From Ascarosepion bandense (Eukaryota > Mollusca > Cephalopoda > Sepiida > Sepiidae), in the NCBI GenBank assembly GCA_037127315.1, contig JBBBDQ010000231.1:433001-497000 (forward strand): 64,000 bases of DNA. Direction: 5' to 3'. How positions within the stretch are numbered: position 1 is the first letter of the stretch; each line of letters starts with the position of its first letter. The notes below the pieces were generated by a model, which made no database searches, had not been told where the DNA came from, and saw only the letters and a list, made by a program, of their open reading frames with translations. The translations under genes and the position numbers were made by a program. Below, one piece after another: positions 9,725 through 21,469 of the stretch.

Positions 9725-10595
9725 ACATAGATCATAGAAATAGAGGTAGAATTGTACATAGAAATAAGCTTGCACTGACCTGAGGAAGATTCTGCTCTTA
9801 ATATGTATGCATTGTTCATTGGTTTAGGCTTTCTTAATTTTGCGTTATTATTAACTGACTCTTTGTTCGGATTCAGTTTACAAATATCTAACAATTTGTA
9901 ATAAGATATAAATCAAAAAAGATATTTTCTTCGAGTTGGACGTATTCCCAAAAATAAAAGAAGTTCTGTACCACGAACACAGACGAACGCATGGATACCT
10001 GCATATTGATATTGAATGTACTTCCCTCCACCCAGAAACATCCGCAAACTCTCACGCGCACATACCTAGTGAGATAGAGAAAGAAGAAGCGAGAAAGAAA
10101 GGAATCATATATACAATTTTAAATGATAAATTGCATGTATTATGTCAGGTTTCCAAGTTTTCTTTTTGAGATATTTATTTAATATACGCCTGCACATTTT
10201 ATAGATCAAAATCTTCGGCAAGAGTCACACGTAAACCAAACAGTGATATGATTAATTATTTCTTCAATTCTTCTTCTCTTCCCATCAACTTTGGTGTTTT
10301 TTATTTATTCGAAATGTATCTTTCGACCGCATGTTTGCTGAAGATAAATCAAATCAGTGCAAACAAAACAGAAATTTACAATTCATCATCTGCTTTTTTT
10401 TATGTGTGACGGCAGAAAGGACGACAATATCATCAAGCAGGTCATTTCATTTACTTCCAAAAGAGACAAGCACAATTGTTTTATAATACGAAACTGCTAT
10501 GCTTTAATCATTATAGGTAACCAGTTTTGCTTTCCATCAGTAAGGCTGATGCTAGCCTCTTGGACAGCTACACATTGATCTTTCTTAAGCTCATT
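9725..10595. other. No gene recognised
   Basis: There are a few short open frames of 60-80 codons, but none shows a known motif or strong codon pattern. Confidence 0.5.
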
Positions 10596-10599
10596 TTTC

Positions 10600-10775
10600 T
10601 ACTGACATGGAGTTATTAAATTGAAGAAATTGTTGAGTCACTCGTTAGAAAATGTTGCTTCATTGTGCCGTGCCAGACAGTTTTGCCTGTCTGAATCCAT
10701 CTTGCACATTCACATCTGTACCATTCGTCCGTGCATTGAATATTGCTGCAATATTGCTGCCATATTTAGTCTGAC
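10600..10775 (+). mobile_element. Jockey-like LINE (family J) fragment
   Basis: This is a decayed piece of the segment just after the reverse transcriptase. The order of motifs (ADMEW-like opening, then CRAR-like, then TIRPCIEY-like around gtaccattcgtccgtgcattgaatattgc) parallels the better copy at 11.5 kb. It is cut by the SINE that follows. Confidence 0.55.
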
Positions 10776-10784
10776 GTTATATGA

Positions 10785-11060
10785 GTGATCTGAGAACCGA
10801 GTTCGAATTCCAGTTGAATTCGCTGCATTCAATTACGCGCAAATACTCCCTTGGTAATGTACGAATCCATCTCTTCTCTCTGCAGCGATGGGTTGACTAG
10901 CAGAACGGATTGGGTTCTATAGCATTGGTTAGCAACCAGTCTAACGCAGAAAAAATACAACCAACTGCATCAAAAATTTCTGCCGATGCAGTTATAGATC
11001 GAAAGAAATATGATTATCCAAATATGTATCATGTATTGCACGTAACTGAATGTAGATTCA
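10785..11060 (+). mobile_element. tRNA-derived SINE, family S1 (head truncated)
   Basis: The B box GAGTTCGAATTCC is followed by the S1 body: cttacgcacaaata-like, then the YTTGGG..AGGTATT block, TGGGTTCTATAGC, GCAACCAGTCTA. It ends in the S1 3' end resembling GTATCGTGTAAGGCACTTAACTGA. The A box half of the head is degraded. Confidence 0.7.
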
Positions 11061-11261
11061 TGTCAAAATTGAAAAAGGTATCTGCAGTGTTACCTGTCTT
11101 GACCTGGCATCCCGATTTCAGTCTCTTTCTTGTTACTGTGATGAAGATATTCTTTGTATTTTCTATAAATGTTTTCATGACAGTTGTTCTAGTGAGCTAT
11201 TCTCCTTAGTACCGCAACTGCATCAATGTCGTAAGATGTCGTAAATTTGAATCCGGTAGAT

Positions 11262-12170
11262 GGATTCCTATCACCATCTTCAGGCTTTAAAGCAAACCTT
11301 GCTCCCGAGCTTGAAAAGGACTTCCAATCCGTGGTACTATCTATTAACTATCACAGACAATCGCTCCTACCCACCCCTCATTAGCATAGGTCAGACTAGT
11401 CGCCCTGGAAGCCAAACACTGCGACTCCTCCGGTTAACTGTCACAACATATCCTCAAGTGAAATGACTATATAGAATCCATAGCTAAATCCGCTGCTAAG
11501 AAGTTAGGTTTTTGTGTAGGGTTAGGAAGTTTTTCCCGTCTGAAACCACCCTGCAAATATATAAATCTACCATTCGCCCGTGCATTGAATACTGATGCCA
11601 TATCTGGTCGGGTGCCCCTGCTATCCACCTAGAGGTACTTGACAAAAACCAACGGAGAATCTGTAATGTGATCGATCCCGAGTTGGCAGCTCAGATATGT
11701 CACTTTCTCATGGGTGTAATATGGCTTCCCTCTGTTTCTTCTACAAATACTTTCACAGTCTCTGCTCCGATGATCTTAGCACCCTGGTGCGCTCTATATA
11801 GGAATTTACTCGAGCCATAAGATTGGCAGCTAGGTCCCACTTTTTAACTGTGAAGCAAATGAAATGTAAACAAAATTTCTTCCCGCCTGTGGAATTCTCT
11901 TCCGTTTATCTGCTTCCCCGATAGCTACAATCTCCAAGAATTTAAATGTAAAGTCAATAATCATCTCCTATCTCACTAACCTACACCCTCTCTCTTACGC
12001 TCCTTTCTCCATCCACTCCATTCTCATCAGTATTCTCATCCTTCTCTTAACCCACTTCCTGACATGCCCTATAACCTGTCACTTTTTCTTAAAAATTTTC
12101 TTCTTTATGCACCCACCTGCACACCAGTAAAAGTAAACTGCCTTGCTTGGGGTAATATGATTATAAAAAT
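11262..12170 (+). mobile_element. Jockey-like LINE (family J), 3' part
   Basis: Decayed post-RT domain and 3' end. Readable blocks in changing frames include SRPGSQTLRLLRLTVT, IYKSTIRPCIEY then CHIWSGAPA, QRRICNVIDPELAAQ, and finally SRLWNSLPFICFPDSYNLQE. The 3' UTR signature (gcacaccagt, then cttgcttggggtaatatgatt) closes the copy near 12170. In the intact family this region follows the reverse transcriptase and is needed for retrotransposition. Here many stops and indels make it non-functional. Confidence 0.8.
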
Positions 12171-12224
12171 GTTCTTTGATTGTCCTTTCATCTCAATAAA
12201 TTCTTCTTATTTTCTTTCACACCA

Positions 12225-12287
12225 AATAATTCTTTAGTTTCAGTGGCATTTTTGCCTTGCTTGTGATAAAATTATTAAATAACCACG
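12225..12287 (+). mobile_element. Second LINE family J 3' tail
   Basis: tcagtggcatttttgccttg followed by a gtgataaaattattaaa-like end is the family J 3' terminus again, only ~60 bp after the previous one. It leads directly into the AT satellite. Confidence 0.65.
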
Positions 12288-14918
12288 TAACTAATTGAAA
12301 GTATTTTATTATAATTATATTATTATAATTATTATTATATTATTATAATTATTATTATATTATTATAATAATTATATTATTATATTATTATCTTATTATA
12401 ATAATTATATTATTATAATTAACTAATTGAAAGTATTTTATTATAATTATATTATTATAATTATTATTATATTATTATAATATTTATATTATTATATTAT
12501 TATATTATTATAATAATTATATTATTATAATTAACTAATTGAAAGTATTTTATTATAATTATATTATTATAATTATTATTATATTATTATAATAATTATA
12601 TTATTATATTATTATATTATTATAATAATTATATTATTATAATTAACTAATTGAAAGTATTTTATTATAATTATATTATTATAATTATTATTATATTATT
12701 ATAATAATTATATTATCATATTATTATATTATTATATTATTATAATAATTATATTATTATAATTAACTAATTGAAAGTATTTTATTATAATTATCTTATT
12801 ATAATTATTATTATATTATTATAATAATTATATTATTATATTATTATATTATTATAATAATTATATTATTATAATTAACTAATTGAAAGTATTTTATTAT
12901 AATTATATTGTATAATTATTATTATATTATTATAATAATTATATTATTATATTATTATATTATTATAATAATTATATTATTATATTATTATATTATTATA
13001 ATAACTATATTATTATAATTATTATTATATTATTATAATAATTATATTATTATAATTATTATTATATTATTATAATAATTATATTATTATATTATTATAT
13101 TATTATATCATATAATAATTATTATTATTATTATTATTATATTATTATAATAATTATATTATTATAATTATTATTATATTATTATAATAATTATATTATT
13201 ATATTATTATATTATTATATTATTATAATAATTATATTATTATATTATTATATTATTATAATAATTATATTATTATAATTATTATTATATTATTCTATCA
13301 TTATAATAATTATATTATTATATTATTATATTATTATAATAAATACATTATCATAATTATTATTATATTATTATAATAATTATATTATTATATTATTATA
13401 TTATTATAATAATTATATTATTATATTATATTATTATAATAATTATATTATTATATTATTATTATTATAATAATTATATTATTATAATTATTATTATATT
13501 ATTATAATAATTATATTATTATATTATTATATTATTATAATAATTATATTATTATATTATTATATTATTATAATAATTATATTATTATAATCATTATTAT
13601 ATTATTATATTATTATAATAATTATATTATTATATTATTATATTATTATAATAATTATATTATTATAATTATTATTATATTATTATAATAATTATATTAT
13701 TATATTATTATATTATTATAATAATTATATTATTAATATTATTACATTATTATAATAATTATATTATTATAATTATTATTATATTATTATAATAATTATA
13801 TTATTATATTATTATATTATTATATTATTATAATAATTATATTATTATATTATTATATTATTATATTATTATAATAATTATATTATTATATAATTATATT
13901 ATTATAATAATTATATTATTATAATTATTATTATATTATTATATTATTATAATAATTATATTTTTATATTATTATATTATTATAATAATTATATTATTAT
14001 AATTATTATTATATTATTATAATAATTATATTATTATATTATTATATTATTATAATAATTATATTATTATATTATTATATTATTATATTAATTATATTAT
14101 TATAATTATTATTATATTATTATAATAATTATATTATTATATTATTATATTATTATTATAATAATTATATTATTATATTATTATAATAATTATATTATTA
14201 TAATTATTATTATATTATTATAATAATTATATTATTATATTATTATATTATTATAATAATTATATTATTATATTATTATATTATTATAATAATTATATTA
14301 TTATAATCATTATTATATTATTATATTATTATAATAATTATATTATTATATTATTATTATATTATTATAATAATTATATTATTATAATTATTATTATATT
14401 ATTATAATAATTATATTATTATATTATTATATTATTATAATAATTATATTATTATTATATTATTATTATTATAATAATTATATTATTATAATTATTATTA
14501 TATTATTATAATAATTATATTATTATATTATTATATTATTATATTATTATAATAATTATATTATTATATTATTATATTATTATAATAATTATATTATTAT
14601 ATTATTATATTATTATAATAATTATATTATTATAATTATTATTATATTATTATATTATTATAATAATTATATTTTTATATATTATTATATTATTATAATA
14701 ATTTATATTATTATAATTATTATTATATTATTATAATAATTATATTATTATATTATTATATTATTATAATAATTATATTATTATATTATTATATTATTAT
14801 AATAATTATATTATTATAATTATTATTATATTATTATAATAATTATATTATTATATTATTATATTATTATAATAATTATATTATTATAATTAACTAATTG
14901 AAAGTATTTTATTATCTC
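12288..14918. repeat. 2.6-kb ATT/TAATTATA satellite with ~112-132 bp higher-order unit
   Basis: Almost pure A/T built from TTATTA and TAATTATA blocks. At the left end the marker ctaattgaaagtattttatt recurs at 12291, 12423, 12535, 12647, 12767 and 12879 (spacing 132, 112, 112, 120, 112). It appears once more at the right edge at 14894. The middle lacks the marker and varies in block order. Confidence 0.9.
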
Positions 14919-15029
14919 CGAACTCGCTAACAATGGTAACGAGAAATTCAACAAAACAAAGGACACAACACATCTTCTTTTCTGTATTTTATTTTTGTTC
15001 ACACTTTTCTTTTATTATTAACGTTCTCT

Positions 15030-15315
15030 GCTGACATGAAGTGGAAAGACTATATTAAATCTATCGCTAGGACACCTGAAAAGAAAGTTGGTTTACTGTG
15101 TCGCGCTAGTCATGTTTTGCTCTACAGAATCTATCCTGCATATCTATAAGTCTACCACTCGCCAATGGTCTGAATATTGCTACCACATATGAGCCAGTGC
15201 TGTTGCTATTTATCTAGAGATCATATTTAAAGAAGAATCAGCATTGATCCTTGTGAGACGTCTCCTTTCAGTCCGTTATGTTGTTGCCCTTTGTCTTTTC
15301 TATAAATACAGTTAA
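15030..15315 (+). mobile_element. Jockey-like LINE (family J) fragment
   Basis: The blocks ADMKWKDYIKSIA, then KKVGLLCRASH, and weak remnants of the TIRP..EY and ASLC.FYKY segments identify the post-RT domain of family J. The copy stops where a different repeat begins. No UTR signature is present, so its 3' end is lost. Confidence 0.7.
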
Positions 15316-15324
15316 AATGTTTGT

Positions 15325-15930
15325 TTGTTTGTTCCTGTTTAACGTCCTATCAACATCTAAAGGGTCATTTAAGGCCTGAAAACTATTTTTATTTTAAATC
15401 ACGGTTGTTCGTAATATTTTTCATTCAAAAAAGTTTTGTTGGTAACATTTTTCATTCAAAACAGCTTTGTTGGTAACATTTTTCATTCAAAACAGTTTTG
15501 GGGGTAACATTTTAATTCAAAACAGTTTTTTTGGGAACATTTGTTATTCAAAACAGCTTTGTTGGTAATATTTTTCATTCAAAATAGTTTTGGAGGTAAC
15601 ATTTTAATTCAAAACAGTTTTTTGGGGAACATTTTTCATTCAAAACAGCTTTGTTGGTAACACTTTTCATTCAAAAAAGTTTTGTTGGTAACACTTTTCA
15701 TTCAAAAAAGTTTTGTTGGTAAATACTTTCATAGCATTTTGAACCCGGTTTGGGGGTTAACTATTTACACATACCTGGGACCCTAACAAGTGCTACCACC
15801 CAGGGTCAGGACAGACCTGGGAATAACAGCAATTAAGAGGTGGTTCCATGCTCTTCACAACCTCCTAATCAGAGGCATTGCTGCTGGATGCAGTTTACGG
15901 TCATACCCAGGACCACAGTTAAAATGTAAT
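15325..15930 (+). repeat. Dispersed repeat DR1 with 31-bp tandem head
   Basis: From about 15410 to 15735 some ten tandem copies of a ~31-bp unit occur (ggtaacatttttcattcaaa plus acagttttgtt variants). The conserved DR1 tail follows at 15740-15915, with ccctaacaagtgctaccacc, ggacagacctggga, agaggtggttccatgctctt and gtcatacccaggacca. The same tail occurs near 25.4, 27.9 and 46.1 kb. No coding content is seen. Confidence 0.85.
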
Positions 15931-15934
15931 TGTA

Positions 15935-16440
15935 TAGAATCTCTCTTTGCTATGGTAGATAATGTCTGAAAAGTGAAACTGACCTTTTTTCAGACTCGTG
16001 CAGTTAAATGGTGTCGGTATATTTAAAAAAAAATTTTTTTTGAATTGTTTACAAAGATCTTTTTTTCCAGTAAAAAATTAAAAACGTGTAAATTTGATTT
16101 ATTTTTTCTTTATTCATTTATTCGTTTTTCTTTGAAATTTGTTGTTTATTTTTTATTTTTAAGTCTTTTTTTTTTTAGTTTTTCTATCAACTTTGTCCGT
16201 TACCTTTATATTTATTCGCTTGGTTTAAATACGGTCTTAATATAATACTATATTTTTTGTGTGGGTGTTTAAGTTATAGTTTATCTACTTTATATATATT
16301 TGAAAAAATTAAAAAATCTTTTTAAGATAAACCCTTTTTATAAATTGGTTTTGACGCTTGAAAAGTTTACTTCTTTTCCTTGACAATTTTTTGATTTTTA
16401 GTTTGCCCTCCTCGCTTTTCGACCGACATGTATTACATGT
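15935..16440. other. T-rich intergenic stretch, no gene recognised
   Basis: A Phe/Tyr-rich open frame of 66 codons near 16045-16245 reflects T-richness and has no recognisable motif. Confidence 0.5.
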
Positions 16441-16449
16441 ATATTTGCA

Positions 16450-16453
16450 CGCG

Positions 16454-16515
<62 letters not shown>
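16450..16515. repeat. (CG)n/(CA)n microsatellite
   Basis: GCGCGC followed by about 26 CA units. Confidence 0.95.
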
Positions 16516-16517
<2 letters not shown>

Positions 16518-16858
16518 GACACGGTCATGCGTGACATCACGAGCTGAGATGCGATATTTGCTTGCAACGTCTTCTATGCAGGAGTTTGTTGTTGCTTGGA
16601 AATTTTCCAAGTGAACAAAAACAGTTTGTTATTATCGTTTGTGTCTGTGAATTGTTATAATTTATTATGTAACTTGACAACTTTGAAAATGGCTTATGTA
16701 AGCCGCTTGCTTAGACTGGATTATTAAAAATTACGTGTCAATATTTTAATTATAGTTCTTTCATTTAATGATAATGCTATTAAGCTCATCAAAGAACATG
16801 AAAAAATTTACATGAAATAAATAGATAAAACTTGTCAATATTATTTAACGAAACATGC

Positions 16859-16862
<4 letters not shown>

Positions 16863-16931
<69 letters not shown>

Positions 16932-16960
16932 TGTGTGAGTGTGTGTATGTGTGTGTGTAG
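16863..16960. repeat. (TA)n(TG)n microsatellite
   Basis: A TA run passes directly into a long TG run. Confidence 0.95.
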
Positions 16961-17042
16961 GGTAGGTATGGATGGAATAATATTCGTATTCAAAGAAACA
17001 TTATTCTTAAAAAGTGCTCAATACAAAGTAGAGCTAATAATA

Positions 17043-17132
17043 TTAAAGTAGTGTCGAAACAAAATATTTACATTTGTAGTGATATTATAACATATTTATG
17101 TTATAATTTCTGAATAAATATGAATAAAATAA

Positions 17133-17176
<44 letters not shown>
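17043..17176. repeat. Dispersed repeat DR4 ending in (TA)n
   Basis: gtgtcgaaacaaaatattta, then tgtagtgatattataacata and a short inverted repeat around ATAACATATTTATGTTAT, then (TA)n. The same arrangement occurs at about 51665-51780. Confidence 0.7.
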
Positions 17177-17179
<3 letters not shown>

Positions 17180-17181
<2 letters not shown>

Positions 17182-18315
17182 AACGTTTAATCTCTCTAGA
17201 CATATGGTTTTGTTTGATTTTTACTTCGGCTTTATTTCTTAGACGTTATTGCATTTAGTTTCAATTTTTTTTCTCATCTTTGGGCGGATTTTATTTTCTT
17301 TTTCATCCTCAGGCAAATTTCATTTTCATCGCTTCATTTTACTTTTCTCTTACTTCTTTCCATTTAATTTTTTTTAAAACTTTTTTGTTTTGTTTTGTTT
17401 TTTTATAACGTTTCATTTTAAATTAGTTAATATTTTTCTTCGGTAGTCAATTCAATTTTTTTCTGGTTAACCAGTTTTTCTTTTTTGCTGTAAACTTTTG
17501 GTAATTGTGTTGTTATTTTTTCCACATATTCTTCTTATAATTGATTCGTTCTTAACATCTTCTAGTTCCCAGAAGGAAGTTATATGTGTTTGTATCTGTT
17601 GGCGTTTTTCCCCTTCCACCTTACTCCACTTTTTTTCACTAAAAAATATTGAAATATTTAGCAACTTAGTAGAGACGTTTTATACAAAATGGCCGAAAAT
17701 AGTGGGCTTGTGAGAAAAGACATTCTGTGGTTTGCCTCTATGTAAGATACACTCGATAAAAGGCTATCGAAACCGGTGAAAAGAACCCATAAAACAAAAC
17801 AAAAAATAAAAAGATGACCAGATAAGAAATTAAAATAGAGAAACTACAAAAAACATTTTAATATGCCAGAGACATCAAATATGCCGGTATTCTTTTCTTA
17901 GAAGTTCCTTCAGCACAAAAATTGTATATTTAACATTGCAGAATTTTCGGAAAAAGAAAAATTAATGAATATGTCGTAAAAGAAGATGAGCTTTTGGAAG
18001 TTTCCTCGTGAATTACAGAGGTACGAAAAAATGGTGTTAGTCTTCGTGGGGTAAAAACCTTCAACAAAATTTGTCGCTCCAGCAAAGACATAGTAATCTG
18101 ATCACTGATGTCCCTGAGAGTGAAACCCCAAAGAGTGATTAAAGGTATAGTTTTTTCCGAAATTTATTTTTAGTTTGTAAGAATGTTTGGGGAATAATAA
18201 AAATGTTCTTATATATGTTTTAATATTTAAGCCATAGCTGAGTGTAGAATAAATAAATCAATACCTTTTCCATCGGTTTTTGCACATAAGTAAATATAAT
18301 AAGCATACTGAAATT
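17180..18315. other. AT-rich, no gene recognised
   Basis: Mostly T-rich DNA up to 17650, then unassigned sequence. No family could be named. Confidence 0.5.
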
Positions 18316-18319
18316 CAAA

Positions 18320-18465
18320 ATCGTCCCGTTGACATCATCCCGAGATTTCATCAATTACATCGACCGCACATCCACATGGCGCTCCCATTTAGGTATTGAC
18401 CAATTCCAACGTTTCAAAACTTCAGTGATCGGACGAGAAGCGGTGTTTCAACGTAATATAGCCGA
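18320..18465 (-). mobile_element. 5S-rRNA-derived SINE, copy A
   Basis: Read on the minus strand from 18463, the sequence follows metazoan 5S rRNA in order. It opens GGCTATATTACGTTGAAACA, then TTCTCGTCCGATCACTGAAG, then AACGTTGGAATTGGTCAATA, then CCTAAATGGGAG. This spans the Pol III internal control region. After the 5S part comes a non-5S tail (TGTGGATGTGCGGTC, then GTAATTGATGAAATCTCGGG) that is shared with copy C at 39.5 kb. A shared non-5S tail is what distinguishes a SINE from a plain 5S pseudogene. Confidence 0.75.
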
Positions 18466-18469
18466 AAGC

Positions 18470-18519
<50 letters not shown>

Positions 18520-18796
18520 AAAAAGAATAGCAGATGGATAGATAGTGTTGTAGTGTCCTCTCTTTAAAGAGTCTATGTTGGATTCTTCTGCCTACTATAA
18601 GATTAGTAGGAGAGGAGGCCTTGGTGGAACAATCGAATTGATTAATCGCTGAACAACCGAGATACGCATTAGTCCTGTAATACACTTCTGTTGCATTTAC
18701 ACTTAAATATACAATATTTCTATAATACATGTTTTGTTATTTTTTAAACCTTTCATTAGGTCACAACATCAATAGATAGATAGATAGATAGATAGT

Positions 18797-18862
<66 letters not shown>
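18470..18862. repeat. Two (GATA)n arrays with unassigned sequence between
   Basis: Arrays at 18470-18519 and 18770-18862. The ~250 bp between them holds no recognised feature. Confidence 0.9.
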
Positions 18863-18863
<1 letters not shown>

Positions 18864-18869
18864 GAAAAG

Positions 18870-19350
18870 GTAAAGAAAAGAATATCATATAAATAAACAA
18901 ATAAAACTGAAAAATAAATATAAGCAAGAAAATATGTACATATTTACTGTGGGATGAATTGTTTTGATTAAACTTCTTTTTGGATTATATTAATAAAGGC
19001 AATCTATCTTTGCCCAAACATTAACCTTCTGTTTCAAATACCAATTTCCATTTTCTTATTAAGATCCCAGGAAATGTGTAATTTGTATCGCTTCAGCAAA
19101 GCAAATTAATTGTAGCACAATAGACGGTGCAATCTCCAGGCGAAATAATGAATTCGGGATAGGGAATTAGGATATTAATAGAGAATATTCCAAGCTATTT
19201 TCGAAACCTGTTTTCGTAACCGAAATTGCTTAACAAGTGACTGACTGATTCATTTTCTATGATTTATCAACCCTTTGCGATTGATTTATATACAGGAAAT
19301 ATTTTTAGATTGTAAGATTTATGTTTTTTTGGCGTAGTAATTATTTACTG
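18870..19350. other. No gene recognised
   Basis: Unassigned AT-rich sequence. Confidence 0.5.
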
Positions 19351-19351
19351 A

Positions 19352-20080
19352 ATAGCAGTATAGCCCGGCGTTGCTCGGGTGTAATGAAAGCTTTAAAACT
19401 AATCCATGGTCCTGGAGCTCAGACTCTTTTGACGTTGGCACGAAAGACTAAAAAGCAATAGCTGTTTCCAGTTAAAGCGAAACCGTAGACTGAAAGAAAA
19501 ATGAATGAATGTAAGTCAAATTTTGGTTTTCTGGTATCGATATCAAATAAGTGTTTTTCGTCGTAAACTGGATTTTGAAGGTTAAATAAGTCCTCTGAGT
19601 AAATGGTATCATGGCTGAGACTAAGAACTACAATTATACCTACTTAGAGCCAAACACGAAGCAAAAACTGAAGTAAAAGGCCTGAAAAAAAAAATATAGA
19701 CATACAGGCAGATAAACAGACACACACACACACATCTTGCCTTTTATATATATATTATCGATTTTCTGCACTATTGTAAGAACTGCAACCTTGAAACTTC
19801 TGAATATCGTTTCTTATGTCTCTGTCTATGAGTGTATCAAATTTGATTAAAATCGGACCACTCCTTCTATAACCCGATTTTTTCGATTATCGGTTTTCGA
19901 TATTTATCATGGCTACGTCGACACAAAACCTAGCTAAGAACACTCGCAGACGCTTAGAGTACAACCGTGTAAATATTCAAGAAAATCTGTTCAGACGTTT
20001 TGGAATCTATAGGTAATGGACACACACACACACCCAGACACTCATACACACACAAAGTTCCATTTATAAATAAGTTTAGA
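19352..20080 (-). mobile_element. Helitron-like non-autonomous element H1
   Basis: This copy matches, in opposite orientation, the sequence at 32422-33101 along about 700 bp. On the minus strand it begins A|TCTAAACTTATTTATAAA. It ends with a GC-rich hairpin (CCCGAGCAACGCCGGG), a short spacer and CTAT, followed by T. The second copy ends in CTAG followed by T. A 5' TC, a 3' hairpin a few bases before CTRR, and insertion between A and T are Helitron hallmarks; the CTAT here would be a decayed end. No Rep/helicase coding is present. The termini are read by eye from two copies only. Confidence 0.5.
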
Positions 20081-20169
20081 TACATTTTTTACTAATTAAC
20101 CAATTGCTTGGTGAGGGAGAAGAAGTATATGTATAACTTTCTCAAGGCCATTTGAGCGAAAGTGACTAT

Positions 20170-20310
20170 AAAAAACCCAGCAGGTCTTGGAAATCCGCTT
20201 TCCGCTTAACAATTCATATCCAATACTTATCCCCAAACAGTCATCCAATATACTGACCAAAACCGTCGTTGCTTAACTTTGGATGCGGTATTTCAACGTG
20301 ATGTAGCCTT
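20170..20310 (-). mobile_element. 5S-rRNA-derived SINE, copy B
   Basis: From 20308 on the minus strand: GGCTACATCACGTTGAAATA, then CCAAAGTTAAGCAACGACGG, TTTTGGTCAGTATATTGGAT and TTTGGGGATAAG. All are in 5S rRNA order, with the CTCGTCCGATCACC block deleted. The following TTGGATATGAATTGTTAAG resembles the non-5S tail of copies A and C. Confidence 0.7.
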
Positions 20311-20387
20311 TAACCAGTAACTGAGAGCATTATTTGCCGACTGCAAATTACAAGATATGCTAATATGCACATTCTATCTACACAGAT

Positions 20388-20696
20388 GTGCGTTGTGGTG
20401 CAGTGGTTATCGCCTCGGAACGAGAAATCGGGGAGCCGAGTTCAAATTCCATTTGAATTCCTTGCATTCACTTACGCATAAATACACATGGGGAAGATAT
20501 TAATCCGCCTTTTTCCTCCAGTTATGGGTTAAATAATAGAATAGCTTGGGTTCTATAGCTTTGGCTGGCAACCAGTCTACCATAAAAAGCAATGCCAACC
20601 TCCTACGGGATAATCTTCTGCCCAGTCAGTCATGCCTCTTTCAAGACATGATCGCTCAAGCATGTATCGTGTAAGGCACTTAACTGACTGATCTAC
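20388..20696 (+). mobile_element. tRNA-derived SINE, family S1, near full length
   Basis: The tRNA-like head has an A box TGGTGCAGTGG (20396-20406) and a B box GAGTTCAAATTCC (20438-20450), which would drive Pol III transcription. The body carries the blocks seen in all S1 copies (TGGGTTCTATAGC, GCAACCAGTCTA, TCTTTCAAGACATGATCGC). The 3' end is GTAAGGCACTTAACTGACTG. No ORF is expected. SINEs of this kind rely on LINE proteins for movement; which LINE in this window might serve is not evident. Confidence 0.85.
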
Positions 20697-20699
20697 ACA

Positions 20700-21035
20700 G
20701 AATCTTTTTGGAAAAGTTAAATCCATATTAACCCTAACCTATTCTGATCTGTAAAATACAAAACAGGATCCTTTCCTATGTACTCTGTCCTTCCAGGACA
20801 AGGATGATCATGGCCTCCACAACGTTCTGTCCTCTCTAGCTCGTTATGTAGGTTACTATCTTTTATTTTGTCCCTCTTGCTTGTAATATCTCCTGTGAGT
20901 ATAGATTTTTCTAGGACCTAGAAATTCGTTTGTCTCTTCCTGACTTTAAGGAAGACACGCTTTCTTTGTTAAGTTTTCCTGAATAATCATGCCGATAGAC
21001 GATATAAACACTGCTTTAAAAAAAGAAGACTTTCT
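20700..21035. other. Unassigned; possible short antisense RTE scrap
   Basis: At about 20785-20830 tccaggacaaggatgatcat resembles the reverse complement of the RTE 3' coding end (a TCATGATCGCC..GTCCTGAA-like string). The rest is unassigned. Confidence 0.35.
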
Positions 21036-21039
21036 ACTC

Positions 21040-21360
21040 TAATACGGGTATTTGTCTATATTTCTGAAAAGAGATATTGTATTTACATTATTCAGTTACG
21101 TTTCGGCCGTTGTACGCTTCGACTTTTTTCAGGTGATTAGAATTTTGAACTGAACCCTTTATTTTGATCACTGGAAGAGATTGTTCTCGTTCCATGAGTT
21201 ATCTTACTTCCGAATGTCTTAGCTACCTCTATTTAACTCAACTCTCTAATGTTTCTGATCACAACTGCTGTAGCCAGGTATTGAATTCACAACTCTTTGG
21301 GTCAAGTCACTGGATCCAACCAATAATAGGTCATGTGTCCTTGAAGTCATGTAAATAAGC
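21040..21360 (+). repeat. Dispersed repeat DR2, copy 1
   Basis: The sequence gttacgtttcggccgttgta, gaattttgaactgaaccctt, agattgttctcgttccatg and cacaactctttgggtcaagt recurs in inverse orientation at 48205-48555. The translations of the two copies also resemble each other (SQVLNSQLFGSSHW and SQVLKSQLFGPSHW), but no protein family is recognised. Confidence 0.65.
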
Positions 21361-21469
21361 AAATAGTAAATCGACTGAAGAGATAACTGAACCAACAATA
21401 AGAATCATAATGTTAAATAATTTTAAAATTTACCAAAGTATTGCAAAGATAAATTTTCAACATTTTTAT

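Noticed and set aside
9936..10169. 77-codon open frame with mixed composition.
   Set aside because: No known motif, no splice context or homologue that I can recognise; length is within chance expectation.
12288..14918. A CRISPR-like or gene-regulatory array.
   Set aside because: Units are almost pure A/T with irregular spacing and no unique spacers; it is a eukaryotic AT satellite.
18375..18463. A functional 5S rRNA gene.
   Set aside because: Many substitutions in the core, no tandem 5S array, and a non-5S tail shared with another copy.
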